DNA of 64,000 nucleotides from positions 558,001 through 622,000 of the forward strand of contig NZ_RQGQ01000016.1 of NCBI RefSeq assembly GCF_004770265.1. Direction: 5' to 3'. A program made the position numbers and the translations under genes. Below, one piece after another: positions 25,797 to 37,400 of the stretch; the stretch's first letter is position 1; each line of letters starts with the position of its first letter. Source of the DNA: Leptospira congkakensis. GTDB lineage: Bacteria; Spirochaetota; Leptospiria; Leptospirales; Leptospiraceae. The notes below the pieces were generated by a model. That model saw nothing but the letters and a program-made list of their open reading frames with translations. It made no database searches and was not told where the DNA came from.

Positions 25797-28765
25797 AGAT
25801 AGAATCCTATGTTCTTTCTTTATCTAAACACAGACGATTGTATTGGGTCATATCTTTTTCTTTGTTTGTTGCCATATTTTTTCGAATTTCTGAATTGGAA
25901 ATTTGGTTATTGCCTAAACTAACACCAGTTCGATATTTCGTGGACACTGAGTTCCCGAATCATTCTGCGGAAGATACGGATCTAATGGTTAGTTTGCCAA
26001 TTTCTGAAATTTTATCTTCAGTAAAGTCTGTAGAAAGAATAAGATCCATCGCCGAACATGGAAAGTCGATAATACAGATGGATTTGTTGTATGGAGCTTC
26101 TATTTCGGAGTTTAAAGAAGAATTATACCAAACAATATTTGAAATGAAAGACAAACTTCCACCGGGAGTTGGTGTTTCCAGGTTGTTCCAAGGGGCAAAA
26201 GAAGAAAGGCCCTTTATGGAAATTTTAATCTCTAAACCAAATGAAAAGGAAAAAGAACGTTTTGAATTTCAACTAAAACAATTAAGATTTCATTTGGAAC
26301 GTATTTCGGGAGTTGCAGAAGTTCGAATGTCTGGAACACCTACTTTGTCTACTTTTGTTTCGATCAATTCCAATGTTTTTGATTTGTTTCCCATTGGGAT
26401 TCGGGATTTGGAATCCCAAATTTTATCTGGAATGCGTGGAGGTTCTCTTGGAAAAATTGAGGGTTATCATAAAGATACTGAATTAAAATTTTCGAACGAG
26501 ATCAAATCCAAAGAAGATTTATCAGAATTTCAAATTTATTTGGGAAATGGGAGTTCTGTCTCTTTGAACCGATTTGCAAAGGTTTTTGATTCTGAATTAC
26601 CGGAAGAGAAATTAACAAGAATCAATGGAAAGGAAGTTGTTTATCTGGCTATTCATTCTGACTCAAATGCCAATCCAATCCGAGTTTCCTCTGAAATTCA
26701 AAAAAAGCTAAATAGTTTTTCGATGATTGATTCTGAAATTTATTTTGATGTTTCGTCTGAATTACGGACAGGCCTTACACAGTTTGGGTTCAATCTCATT
26801 TGGGGATTGGTTTTTGCATTTTTATTTTCTTATCTTCTCTATCGAAGTTTATCTCCTTCCTTAGTTTTGTTTGTATCTGTTTTTTTCTCTCTCGTTCTAT
26901 TTTTTCATTTGATTTTACTTTTTTCCATTTCAATCAACTTGCTTAGTTTAGGCGGGATTTCAGTCGGAGTTGGTATGTTGTTTGATGCTAGTAATTTATC
27001 TGTGTTTTCCATCCGGAAACAATTGGAAATTCAGAGTTCAATTATTGTTGCAGTTACTAAGGGAATCCAATCCATTCTTGTATCTCTGTTTTCGTCTTCT
27101 CTTACAACAATCGTTGTGTTTATTCCTTTGTTAGTGTTTCCTATGGAATGGAAAGAATTTCTTTTTGATTCGGGAGTTTGTATTGCTTTATTGGTGTTCT
27201 GTTCTTTGGTTTCCTCTCTGTGGATCGTTCCATTAGTTTTTATCTCCTTACCGAATTTTCAAAAGATAGAGAATAACCTTTTGCTCCAAGAAAATTTGTT
27301 TTTTCGTTGGTATGATCATAGTTATAAACTAAGAAAAATTGTTAATTTAAGAATCTTTTCGATTGGGTTTGTTTGTTTTTTGATAGTTTGTGTTTTTAGT
27401 TTTGGTGCAAATTTAGAAATATTCCCCAAACAGGCCTCTGTTGGGATTCGTATTTTAACCTCTCCTAAAAATAGAGTTTCTTTAAAAGAAGAACTTAATT
27501 TTGTGAATGATTTGGAATTTAGAATCAAGAAGTTTGATCCAAAAATTTCAATTTTAGTTTTGCCTTTAGAGTTAAATAATGATGGCAACCAACATCCAAC
27601 AAAAGCAATTTCGATTCAATGGAAGTTGTTTGGAGTGGAAAGACCAAAAGAGTTAGAAATTTTTGTTTCTAAGATTCTTTCTAAATCAAGTTGGGATTGG
27701 AAGTGGGAGTCACTTGAATCAGAAGTAACGAAGGCCCTCCCGTTCCTTCCGACGGACTCTATTGTTTTTCTTCATGAAAATTGGGAAACTCTTCGAAGTT
27801 TTTCATACGAATGGATGAATGCTTCTATTGAATCTAAGTTAAATGGTGTTTTTTCTTTTTTTCCTAATCAAATTGTTTTGGAAGAATGGTCTAGGCGCTC
27901 CATCCCCATTCCAGAACTCATACCTGATGAAGATGATTTGAAACATCGAATTTTATATAAACAAAGGCCTGAATATTTAGGGAAAATTGGTGAAGAGAAA
28001 AAAGGCAGTTTATATTTAGGTGTTGAAATTTTTGACTCCAATTTTCAGACATATCTCGATTCAGAAGGAACCCGTTTCAAAACAAAGACAAACGATTTAA
28101 CGTATTCGGGATCTTTATTCGCAAACAAGTCAAAAACAAGTTATGACGAATTTCGTAGAGAATCTGGATTATTCTATTTGGAATGGATAGGGGATGTTTC
28201 GCATTTTGAAGATAAGAGTTTGGCAGAAAATGGAATTTCGTTTATTAAACTAATCGCTGCGGAAGAAATTAGAAAATTTTTTATCACTCTACTTTTACTG
28301 TTCTTCATCGCATTCGCTTTTATTTATTTAGCATTGGTTGGAATTTATGAATCTTTTACGATTCCGTTATTTTATTTAGGGATATCCATTTTTTATCTTT
28401 TGATTACTACTTCTGTTGTTTTCATTTTGTTTGATACTTTCCATTTGGGTCACTATATAGGGCTTGTGGTTTTACTTGGGCTTTCTCTCGATAACATTTC
28501 GCTTTTTGGGGAAAGATGGGCGGAAATTCGCCAGCACGTTCATATTGAAAAAGCCAGAGAGAAAGTGTTTCGTTGGTTGGTTTGGCCTATATCTTTAAAT
28601 TCCGGTACAACGATGATGGGTTTTTTGCCAGTTTTGTTTTTTGGTTTTTCCGGCTCCGAATTTTCTAAATCTATCGCCTTAACTATGTTTATTGGAATTC
28701 CGATTTCGATTTTTTTAGTGTTTTATATTTATCCCATATTTTTCCAAAAGTTTTATCAAAAATAA
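25793..28765 (+). CDS. RND family transporter, divergent
   Basis: 990 residues, slightly short for an RND pump. The first helix (about residues 15-31) leads into a porter domain (VDTEFPNHSAEDTDLMVSLP, VERIRSIAEHG). A helix bundle at about residues 325-490 follows, then a second porter half and a C-terminal helix bundle from about residue 825. In TM4 the motif GVGMLFDASNLSV keeps one Asp (Asp398) at the proton-relay site. The arrangement Asp-Ala resembles heavy-metal-efflux RNDs rather than the Asp-Asp of AcrB. The TM10 lysine of AcrB is Asp in GLSLDNISL. The substrate is unknown. It pairs with the smaller RND-like protein two bases downstream. Confidence 0.85.
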   Translation: MKIESYVLSLSKHRRLYWVISFSLFVAIFFRISELEIWLLPKLTPVRYFVDTEFPNHSAEDTDLMVSLPISEILSSVKSVERIRSIAEHGKSIIQMDLLYGASISEFKEELYQTIFEMKDKLPPGVGVSRLFQGAKEERPFMEILISKPNEKEKERFEFQLKQLRFHLERISGVAEVRMSGTPTLSTFVSINSNVFDLFPIGIRDLESQILSGMRGGSLGKIEGYHKDTELKFSNEIKSKEDLSEFQIYLGNGSSVSLNRFAKVFDSELPEEKLTRINGKEVVYLAIHSDSNANPIRVSSEIQKKLNSFSMIDSEIYFDVSSELRTGLTQFGFNLIWGLVFAFLFSYLLYRSLSPSLVLFVSVFFSLVLFFHLILLFSISINLLSLGGISVGVGMLFDASNLSVFSIRKQLEIQSSIIVAVTKGIQSILVSLFSSSLTTIVVFIPLLVFPMEWKEFLFDSGVCIALLVFCSLVSSLWIVPLVFISLPNFQKIENNLLLQENLFFRWYDHSYKLRKIVNLRIFSIGFVCFLIVCVFSFGANLEIFPKQASVGIRILTSPKNRVSLKEELNFVNDLEFRIKKFDPKISILVLPLELNNDGNQHPTKAISIQWKLFGVERPKELEIFVSKILSKSSWDWKWESLESEVTKALPFLPTDSIVFLHENWETLRSFSYEWMNASIESKLNGVFSFFPNQIVLEEWSRRSIPIPELIPDEDDLKHRILYKQRPEYLGKIGEEKKGSLYLGVEIFDSNFQTYLDSEGTRFKTKTNDLTYSGSLFANKSKTSYDEFRRESGLFYLEWIGDVSHFEDKSLAENGISFIKLIAAEEIRKFFITLLLLFFIAFAFIYLALVGIYESFTIPLFYLGISIFYLLITTSVVFILFDTFHLGHYIGLVVLLGLSLDNISLFGERWAEIRQHVHIEKAREKVFRWLVWPISLNSGTTMMGFLPVLFFGFSGSEFSKSIALTMFIGIPISIFLVFYIYPIFFQKFYQK

Positions 28766-28767
28766 TA

Positions 28768-31443
28768 ATGAATCGAAATTGGATTAGGAAACATAATCAT
28801 AAACTTTTAGCTTCCTTACTATTTTTTGTATTATTCTCTCTCCTTTCTTGGAAAGGGATTTCCTTTGGTGAAGATGGATATGCAGAACCAAAGGAAACCA
28901 TACAAATCACACACCGCTTTTCGAACAAAACGGCAATCCAAGTGGAGGAGTCGATCACCAAACCTTGGGAACAAATTCTAAAATCCATTTCTGGATACAA
29001 ACAAATTGAATCTATATCGGAAGTGGGAAGGTCTATGTTCCTCCTCCAGTTAGATTCTGGCACGAGTAAACAAGAAATCGTCCAATCCATTCGAAATGAA
29101 TATTTATTACAAAAACATAAGTTTCCGAAAGACTCTCATTTCCCACAGATCCAATCGGGAAAAACAGATGATAGTTATCTGATCATTTTGCAGAGAATTC
29201 ATAAGGGTTCGGATTCTACAAGAAAGGATCTGGAAAGAAAAATTAGGAACTTAGATGGCGTTTTATCTTTTGTGCACCATTCGGATAAGGAACAGGAATT
29301 GGTTTTAGAATTCCGAACCAACCAAATCCAAACTTCGGAGTTTCCTTCTTTATCGATTATTTTTTCATCTTTAAGAAAACATTCTTTTGGTTTTAGTTTG
29401 GACAAATGGAACGGGTATTGGTTTCAAAAAGATAATCCACTAAAACCAATGGATTGGTCGGAAGTTCCCATCTCTTCAAACTTAGGAAATGGATTAAAAG
29501 TTTCTGCGATTGGAAAGGTCTCTTTGAAGGAAAGAGAAGTTCGGCATGGAACGAGAATTAATGGATCCAGTTCAGAAACAATTATCATCAAAGCGAAGAA
29601 TAGTACATCCTTATATTATATTTCAAAAGAATTAACTTCTATATTATCTAACCATACAGATTGGATTTTATTGTACACAAGTCACGAAGATTTGATTCGG
29701 GATTTATTTCGATTTTTTTTTCTGTTTTTCATCTTGGATCTTGTATTGGTTATTTTCTGTTCTTTTTTAGATAAATCGGGATCAGAACTGGTCATAAATC
29801 TATTATCTTATTATATTTCACTAATTTTATTTTTAGGTATTTGTAATCTATTGAATTATCCAATGGGTAGGGCTATTCTCTGGGTGATTTTGGCTTGGAA
29901 GTATTTATTATTCGTATTTCCCATTCGAAGAATAGGGGTTTGGTTAAGGGGAATTTTATTTCCTTTTGTAATTTTATCTTTATTTGTCGTTTGTGAATTG
30001 ATACCAAAGGATTTTGTTATTTTTTCTTTTTGCCATATATACTTTTTATTATCTTTTTCCTTTTTTAAAATCCTTTTCGCACCCTTGCGAACTTATCAAA
30101 TTCCTGTTATCAAAATTGTTTTTTGGGAAAGGTTGTCTTGTTTTTCAAAAATACAATCTGGAAATAAAAGCGAAAATCTTTGGTTAAACAAATATGTCGT
30201 TTCTGGATTGTTTTTGTTAGGTGTAATTTCATCGTTAATGTCCAGTTTTGATTTTCACAGATTAGGTTCCTTTCAGGGAAATATTCTGATGGCAAAATTG
30301 GAATTTCCCACATCAGTTCCAGAAGAAGAATCGATTCGGATTACCAAACAAGTGGAGGACTTTATTTTAAAACAAAAGATGACTGATTTGCTTGTAGTAA
30401 AACAAAACCCATCAAGTGCCGACTTTTATTTTCGTTTGAAAGAGTTGGGTTCAAAGTCTGATTTTCGCAATTTACCTACCGAATCTGGGTATTTTCATAT
30501 TTCAGGTGACAAGGAAATAAATTCGAACCAGAGACTTCGTTTTGCAAATGGGAATACAGAAGCAATTGAAAAAACAATTTTAACACTTCTCCCTTGGTTA
30601 CAAAACAAGTTGGGAGTAGAGGAAATTGTTTTGTGTTTCCAACCATCATCAGAAGGGATAGAGTTAAATTCCTCCAGTAAGTTTAGAAATTTACTAGGTT
30701 TCGACTGGGATCATTCACTACGAGAAAGATCGCTTGCGTTACAATCGGCCATTGTTGGGAAAATGATTTGGAATCATAAATTAACGGATGTTCGTTTTTC
30801 TGTCCTTCAGGAAAAAGAATTAGAACGTTTTTCGGTAAAACCTACTAAGTTAAATTCTGGAACTTCCTTATATAGTGAGTCTTTTATCAAATCAGAAAAA
30901 GTAAAAATTCCAGGAAGAATTTACCGCAAAAATGGAGAAACAAGTTTAGAGATTTTATTAAAAGGGAAAAAAATCCAGTGGAAGGAATTAGAATCAAAAA
31001 TCCATAAATTGTTAGAAAATGGTGAGGTACAACTTTCAGAGATGACTTTAGAAAAAACTTCCGATCAGAAATACCAACCTTTTTATTTATTTTGCGTCAT
31101 CCTTGTATTTCTTTATAGAAAAAAAGAAAAATGCAATTCCTGGATTCAAATTCTATGTTTGATCTTAGTTTGGAGAATGAATGTTTCTATTTTAAGTGAT
31201 GATTATTTGTTATTTGGATCGGTTGGCACAGTATTGATGTTTTTGATTCTTTTTAGTCCTCTTAAAACTTTTTCTTCTAAAAAAAATATTCCTACGATCT
31301 TTCTTTTATTGGTTTTTTATTTTTTGCCTGGCGATGGAGGAAAATTTTTTTTAGAAGGACTGATTTTGATATTTGTTTTTTTTATTCTCCAATCCAAATT
31401 TATACACCAATGGAAATTTTTTAAAACCAAACATTCATTTTGA
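28768..31443 (+). CDS. Second RND-like membrane protein, shortened and lacking the proton-relay Asp
   Basis: 891 residues. The first periplasmic half keeps the RND pattern (TIQITHRFSNKTAIQVEESI, IESISEVGRSMF), as in the gene just upstream. The helix bundle at about residues 310-440 replaces the TM4 relay motif with GRAILWVILAWKYLL, with no Asp. A second porter half (LEFPTSVPEEESI) follows, and the C-terminal helix bundle is reduced to about four helices. It is probably not an autonomous pump; it may form mixed trimers with the upstream RND or act as a structural partner. The reading frame is open throughout, so it is not a pseudogene. The DNA is notably T-rich. Confidence 0.72.
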   Translation: MNRNWIRKHNHKLLASLLFFVLFSLLSWKGISFGEDGYAEPKETIQITHRFSNKTAIQVEESITKPWEQILKSISGYKQIESISEVGRSMFLLQLDSGTSKQEIVQSIRNEYLLQKHKFPKDSHFPQIQSGKTDDSYLIILQRIHKGSDSTRKDLERKIRNLDGVLSFVHHSDKEQELVLEFRTNQIQTSEFPSLSIIFSSLRKHSFGFSLDKWNGYWFQKDNPLKPMDWSEVPISSNLGNGLKVSAIGKVSLKEREVRHGTRINGSSSETIIIKAKNSTSLYYISKELTSILSNHTDWILLYTSHEDLIRDLFRFFFLFFILDLVLVIFCSFLDKSGSELVINLLSYYISLILFLGICNLLNYPMGRAILWVILAWKYLLFVFPIRRIGVWLRGILFPFVILSLFVVCELIPKDFVIFSFCHIYFLLSFSFFKILFAPLRTYQIPVIKIVFWERLSCFSKIQSGNKSENLWLNKYVVSGLFLLGVISSLMSSFDFHRLGSFQGNILMAKLEFPTSVPEEESIRITKQVEDFILKQKMTDLLVVKQNPSSADFYFRLKELGSKSDFRNLPTESGYFHISGDKEINSNQRLRFANGNTEAIEKTILTLLPWLQNKLGVEEIVLCFQPSSEGIELNSSSKFRNLLGFDWDHSLRERSLALQSAIVGKMIWNHKLTDVRFSVLQEKELERFSVKPTKLNSGTSLYSESFIKSEKVKIPGRIYRKNGETSLEILLKGKKIQWKELESKIHKLLENGEVQLSEMTLEKTSDQKYQPFYLFCVILVFLYRKKEKCNSWIQILCLILVWRMNVSILSDDYLLFGSVGTVLMFLILFSPLKTFSSKKNIPTIFLLLVFYFLPGDGGKFFLEGLILIFVFFILQSKFIHQWKFFKTKHSF

Positions 31444-31450
31444 GACCTAT

Positions 31451-31466
31451 GAGAACTGAGGTTCTC
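31451..31466 (+). promoter_or_regulatory. Hairpin just before the giant gene with the Shine-Dalgarno in its loop
   Basis: GAGAAC (31451-31456) pairs with GTTCTC (31461-31466) around a TGAG loop, and the ATG follows at 31468. The best Shine-Dalgarno candidate, GAGG at 31458-31461, lies in the loop and the first paired base. This could modulate translation of the large protein relative to the pump genes, but a 6-bp stem is modest evidence. Confidence 0.4.
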
Positions 31467-31467
31467 T

Positions 31468-34400
31468 ATGATTTTAAAATCCTCTTTTGCCTTTCGTTCT
31501 ATCCTAGTCATTGGTTCTCTCTTTCTTTTTATCTGTAGTGTCTATGGACAGTCGCTTTCGGAAACTTGGAATGTTCCCAGTTATCAATCATCTGATTACT
31601 CTGAATTTTATGGAAATGTATATTTTTCCAATTCTATGGAAGAGTGGGACTATCGTGTAGAAGAAGTCTTAAGTTTTTCTATGAGTCAGTGGTTAAAAAA
31701 TGCAGATCAGATGATACAACAAATATTGTCTGAAGAACACGGGGAAGATGCATTCATTTCTAATGAAGGTTATCTGGATGAAAGGACTAGATCATTGTAT
31801 TCGGAAGTATCCGTATTGTATTCAGAATGGGAAAGGAAACTCTCGGAAGATTTTTTTGATAACAGAAATGCTTTTTTACATAAATTAGAAACAGGTAAGG
31901 TTGATTCACTTTATCTCCAGAGATTGGGGCAAGAATCATTGTTTGCAGAATATACAGAAGAAGAAAGAACACTTGCGGAAAATCGGAATCGGATTTTGGA
32001 GTCTGCTAGCGAGTGGGAATTTGAATGGTACCAAACAAGACAAGAAGGATTGGATTCCTTTGCTAATGCATTTTCTGGATTACAAGACGATTATGATGAT
32101 TATATCCGGTCTTTGCAGGAAACTGATTTTCAGTTTTCAGAAAATCTAAACGCTATTAATTCTTATAAAGAAACTATTAAAACAGCTTTGCGTAGCGTGG
32201 TCTCTCAATTAAGAACCGGTTTAGAATCTTCTTGTGAGATAAGTTCTGGATGCCAATATAAAAATGCTGATGGTAGTTATAATGAAGCAGGTAAAATTTT
32301 TTATAAGTTCACGAACGAACTCTCTGAAGAATTAGATAACTCGGAAATTGATCCAGATTCGCTTCTTACTTCAATCTCTACAAAAATCAGAGAATTCCTA
32401 ACGGATGAATCCAATAAAGCATTCTCAGAACATGAGGTTTTTCAAAATCAAATTTATACTTATCAAACAGGATTTCAAATAAATTTAGACCAGACAAAAT
32501 CAAGTTTTGACTTAGGTTCTGCAGAATGGAAGATTCGAAACCAAACCTATCATGACTTAACAAGTGATTTGAAGTATGAAAATTGGTTGTCTGGCGGGGC
32601 TGGTGAAGTTGGAACATTCTCTAGAATCGAAGATTTAGAAATGCGTGGTATATTTCAATCGATCCATCATGGTGATTCCGAACGGCTAATTTCAATTATC
32701 AACAGTAAGTTGGGTGGTGGAAAAAGGGTCCAAACGTTAATCAGTGCTAATCTATATACAGATGCTTTTCATTTCATAAACAATGATCAATTTGCTGGTT
32801 TTTATATTCCGTTTGATACTGCACACCATACAAATGGCAATCTTATGTTGGATGGAAAATCTAAATATGGACAGTGGATTGCAGACCGTTATATCACAAT
32901 TTTAACTCCTGATAAACACTACTTCCAAATGGGGGCAATTGGTTATTCTGTTCTTTATGAAATGTTTGATGAAAATTCTTCTAAATCATCTTTGTATTGG
33001 AAAGAAAACTCTGCGCAGTTAGGTGGTCAGTCAAATCACTTTCAAAATACGTTATTGCCGGCGGTGATGCAATGGGAATCCAAGGTAAAGGAATATGCGG
33101 GCACATATGACGAATGGAAAGAAAATCGAGAATCTCTAGTTCGAGAGGCAACTGCAAAATTAGAAGCGAATCGACAGGCGTTGGAACATTCGAAAGAGGA
33201 TTGGTTACAACGTATTGAGGAGGAAAAAAAAGAAGGATTGAAGTCTTGGGTAAATTTATATGAGTTGGGTGAAAAAGCAGAAACACCGGTTCCCTCTTTT
33301 TCATCTCCCAGCCAAAAGATAGAGGAACTGGATAGAACCAAACTTGCCACCTACCAATCCTTGGTTTCAAATCCAGAAATATCGAATGGAATCCAAATTG
33401 GTGGAGTTGGGTTATTGGAAGAATTTCAGAGAACTATCACCGGCGTGAACCAATATGCATCGGTGATTCAGATGAATTCTGAATTGGAAGAGTTCCAACG
33501 TTCAGAACAGAAAAAGTTAATCAACCAAATGACTTACGCGATCAATTCGGAAGCATTAGGTGGAAGAAGTCTCACCAAAGAAGAAAGTATCTTGGTAGGA
33601 ACTTATGATAGTTCATTACTTTCTCAGGAAGAACTACGCCGTTTTGGATCTTGTTACGAAAATCCAAATGCAAATATTTGTAATACACTGCTAAAAAAGG
33701 AATTTGAAGTTAGTTTTGATTCTGATAATGGTGTGCTCACTTTACGAAAAGAAATTTTTGACGGCCTACTCGCCAGTAAAAACGAAAAAGGTGAGTACAC
33801 GGCTGGAAAAACAGAAGAAGTTCGATACATTCAGCTAAGTTCCTTGGATAAGGTTCAAACTCCTGTTGGGAAAAGTTTTTTTACCATTTGGAAAGATGAA
33901 GATTGGGATTCCCTTTATGAATCTAAAACGAAGATCGTTGAAAACTATTATAAAGACTCTTTACAAAAAGATGCAAAATCCATCAGTTCCAATATTAATT
34001 CAATCTATAATACAGATTATAGGAATCAGAAATTATTTATAGAAAGAAAAAACACAAAGGAAAATGCTGATTCTCTTTTTCAGGAACTGGCATTGGCTTA
34101 TTTCACGGGTGGGGCCGCTGGGGTAAGAGCCTCATTGAAGGGAAAGGTAGAGTCTGCTATCAACAGTGAACTCGCAAAAGCTTGGATTACTGCAACTGGT
34201 GGAAATCCAGAAGATATCCAAAAGGTGTCGATGTTTTTTGATTTTTTAAGAGGTCGCAAAGAAATTAATGATAAAAAACAAAAAAACACAGTTGTTAGTT
34301 TAAAAAATCCTCTGGATATTCTAAATCCGATTGAACAACTGAAACTTTCTTCTCAGGCAGGTAAAGCTTACTTAGAACATGCGAAAGCTACATTAACATC

Positions 34401-37400
34401 TTCTTTTGATTTTATAAATAACGCTTCTGGTGGTATTTTTGGAACCGTAGTCAATACACTTTTTATGTTACCAGCAGTCACAATAGGCAATGTATTGATT
34501 GGTAAAGATAAAATGGATGCTATATTGGCAAAGAAGAATGCACAGGTTGATCGCATTAAGGAAATCAAAGCAAATGAAGTTTCTATGGCTAAATCTGCTG
34601 TATCACAAGCACTTGCAAAGGCTACAGGTTTACCTTTGGAACTCGTGAGTGCGGGTGTGGGTGATTTTGTCAGCTCTCGTGATGCAAAAAAAGCAAGGGA
34701 GGCCATCGAAAAAAATCCGTTTGCAAATTCATCAACTAACGCATATGGAGTGGCAGGTGGAATCGTAAAGTCTGCCTTAATGGCAGTAGGGTATAAAGAA
34801 TCGGAGCTCCAACATATGTTATTACAAGCAAACAGGCTCGGTAGCAGTACTTCTTTTAACCAATCCAGTGTTTCCCTCGCTAGTTTAGGTTTAATGGAAA
34901 AGTCATTTACGATGAACGCCACTGGCACTTCATTCCAATCTCAACTTTTGAATATCAAAGACAAAGATAGGGTTGTTGAGGAATTAGCAAAGCGAGCGTT
35001 AGCGGAACAGATGGCTGCAACTTGGGGAATTGATGTTTCTATTGCCAAAGGTTTTATCGATAAAGGTTATGGAGATTATAGAACCAGAGAAAATAACGAA
35101 AAAGCAAAGAGTAAAGCCATCGAACAAACTGCAATTACCACTGTTTCTGTTCTGGTTACTATGGGAGCAAGTTCCGCACTTAAAGCCGCAGATGCAGCTG
35201 CAAAAACGGCTGTAGCAACTACAAACACCGTGGTTACGACCACATCAGCAACCGCTACGACAGGCTCTTCTTTTTTAACTACGATTGGAAATGCAGTCAA
35301 ATACGTTGGGCAAGGTGCGAACAACTTATTGGGAATTGCCAGTTCCTCTGCTATGAACACTGGGCAGGCATTAGTAAATGCCACATTACAAGGGATTGCT
35401 GGCTCAAAAAATGGAGTCGATGGAACGCTTGCTGGCGTCGCAAACGGACTCCTCGGTGGAACCATGAGAAGTGACTTACTGAAAAAGTTTAAGGATGTAT
35501 ATCTTGGAGGAGTGACACCAGGTCTCGGTGTCACTTATTCCTCTGACAGCGGTTGGGGTGGGATGGTTGGATTCGGTAACACAACATCGAATGCTAGTGT
35601 TTCTTTTTCTAGAAAGGGTGATACGACAGTACAAGGATCTTATAGTTTAGGAAACAGTGGTTTCCAGTTGGCAGGAGATGTCACGACCAACGGCTCTTCA
35701 AATTTCGGATTCAATTACAATCCGACCGGGGAAGGGGCAAGACGAGATTGGAATTTCTCATTGATGTATGATATCGCAGGAACAGGCCTTTCTGCAAGTG
35801 TAGGATATACAGATCCTAAAAGCACCTTGGGTTTAACATCCACTCTGAGCGGCGATGGTCTCTCTACTTCTGCTGAACTTACGGGCGTTAGGATTGCCAC
35901 CAACGGCCCGAATGGTTTCCAGTTGGACGATATGAACTTCGCCGAACAGAATATCAATGCCGCACAGGACAAAACTCAAGACGATCAAAAATCGAATCAA
36001 TCCTCAGATCAGAATCTACCAGAAAGGGAAGAAGATTTCGCGAGAGACCTTAATGATGCGGGAGGAGCTCTTCTTAACTTACTAGCTGGCGGAGCTGCAA
36101 TCCTAGTTGGGTTGTTTGGTGGATTGCCATCAACTTCCTCTGGAGAACAAACGACACCAGAAACAAGTGCAGCATTGGAGAGAGAGCGAAGACGGGAGGA
36201 AGAAGATGGGATGGAGAACGATCTTAAAACGATAGATCCGCCATTACCACCTAATTTAGTGCCAGTGATACCGGTACCAGGAACCAACAATGGAGATTTG
36301 CTTAAATCACCATTGCCGTTGATTTTAAGCGCAGTTGATCATTTTCCACCAATTGATAATAAACAGATAAATTCAAATGAAGTAAACTCTCGAGTGAATG
36401 ATCTAAAAGTATCCGTTGCGAATTATAACAGGGAAATCGAAACACAAATCAATGCGATCAAAGAATCAGATCCAAAATTGAAGGATCCACAGAACAAAGA
36501 ATTGGTGAAAAAACTTCAAGTGGAGAAGAAAAATGCAGAAAAAATAGCAAGAGTTCAAGAAGCACAAATAAGAAGTTTAGAGAGTAAAACACCTCTGATT
36601 TCAGGAACTCGCCCAATGAATTTGGAATCTGGTATAACGAACATAGTCACATTTGAACAAAACAAAAACCAAAAGGAAATCCATGATCAAATCAGAGAGT
36701 TTGTTAAAGGTGGTCAATTATCTGAAGACGTAAAAAAACGATTAGATCAAGAGAAACAGTCTTTACCTGAATACAAAAAATTGAAAGAACTTCAGGGACA
36801 AAAAGACCTGTTAGAAGCTGATTTTCAAATGAATAACTTAGATAGGGTAAACGAAATTCAGTTTGGGGGAATTAACCAGCCAAATGATCTGCAAAACTTG
36901 CTCACTACCAATCCGCAAAAATACAATGAATACGTAAAATCTGTGAATGAGATACAAAAACAGATTGATCAATTAACACTTCCAATTAAAAAAATAGACG
37001 CTGAGTTTGAAGTAAGGGCCAAGGTTGAGAAGTATAAAGAAATGGGAATCGGTATAGAATTCAGTAAAAATGATTCAGATCTAAATTATAAATTGGAGCA
37101 ACTGAATCGAGCTTTTGGAGTGGAAAATTCGAGGCAAGACCAAATTGCCGCCTTGGATAACTTGAAAGGAAAAAACGTATCATTTTCTAAACCGTTATTT
37201 GATACTATTGTAACTCCTACTGAAGGTGTTGCCATAAAACCGGCTCCAGGGCAGGGGAATTTATCTATCTATCAAACTGCGGATGGAAAAGAAATTCGAA
37301 GACCAATCCCGATGTCTGAATCTGATGTTGTAACCTCTCGTCCAGATGATAAAAGAGTGAATCCTGTCTATGGGAAAATAGGGCCTCATACCGGAACCGA

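Noticed and set aside
28768..31443. Second RND gene as a pseudogene
   Set aside because: The frame is intact over 891 codons with conserved porter patterns and tight operon spacing; reduced, but not broken.
34368..34928. 186-codon antisense frame inside the giant gene
   Set aside because: It mirrors the Ala-rich coding stretch of the giant protein, where the opposite strand lacks stops.
35076..35534. 152-codon antisense frame inside the giant gene
   Set aside because: Same reason: an antisense shadow of Ala/Thr-rich coding sequence.
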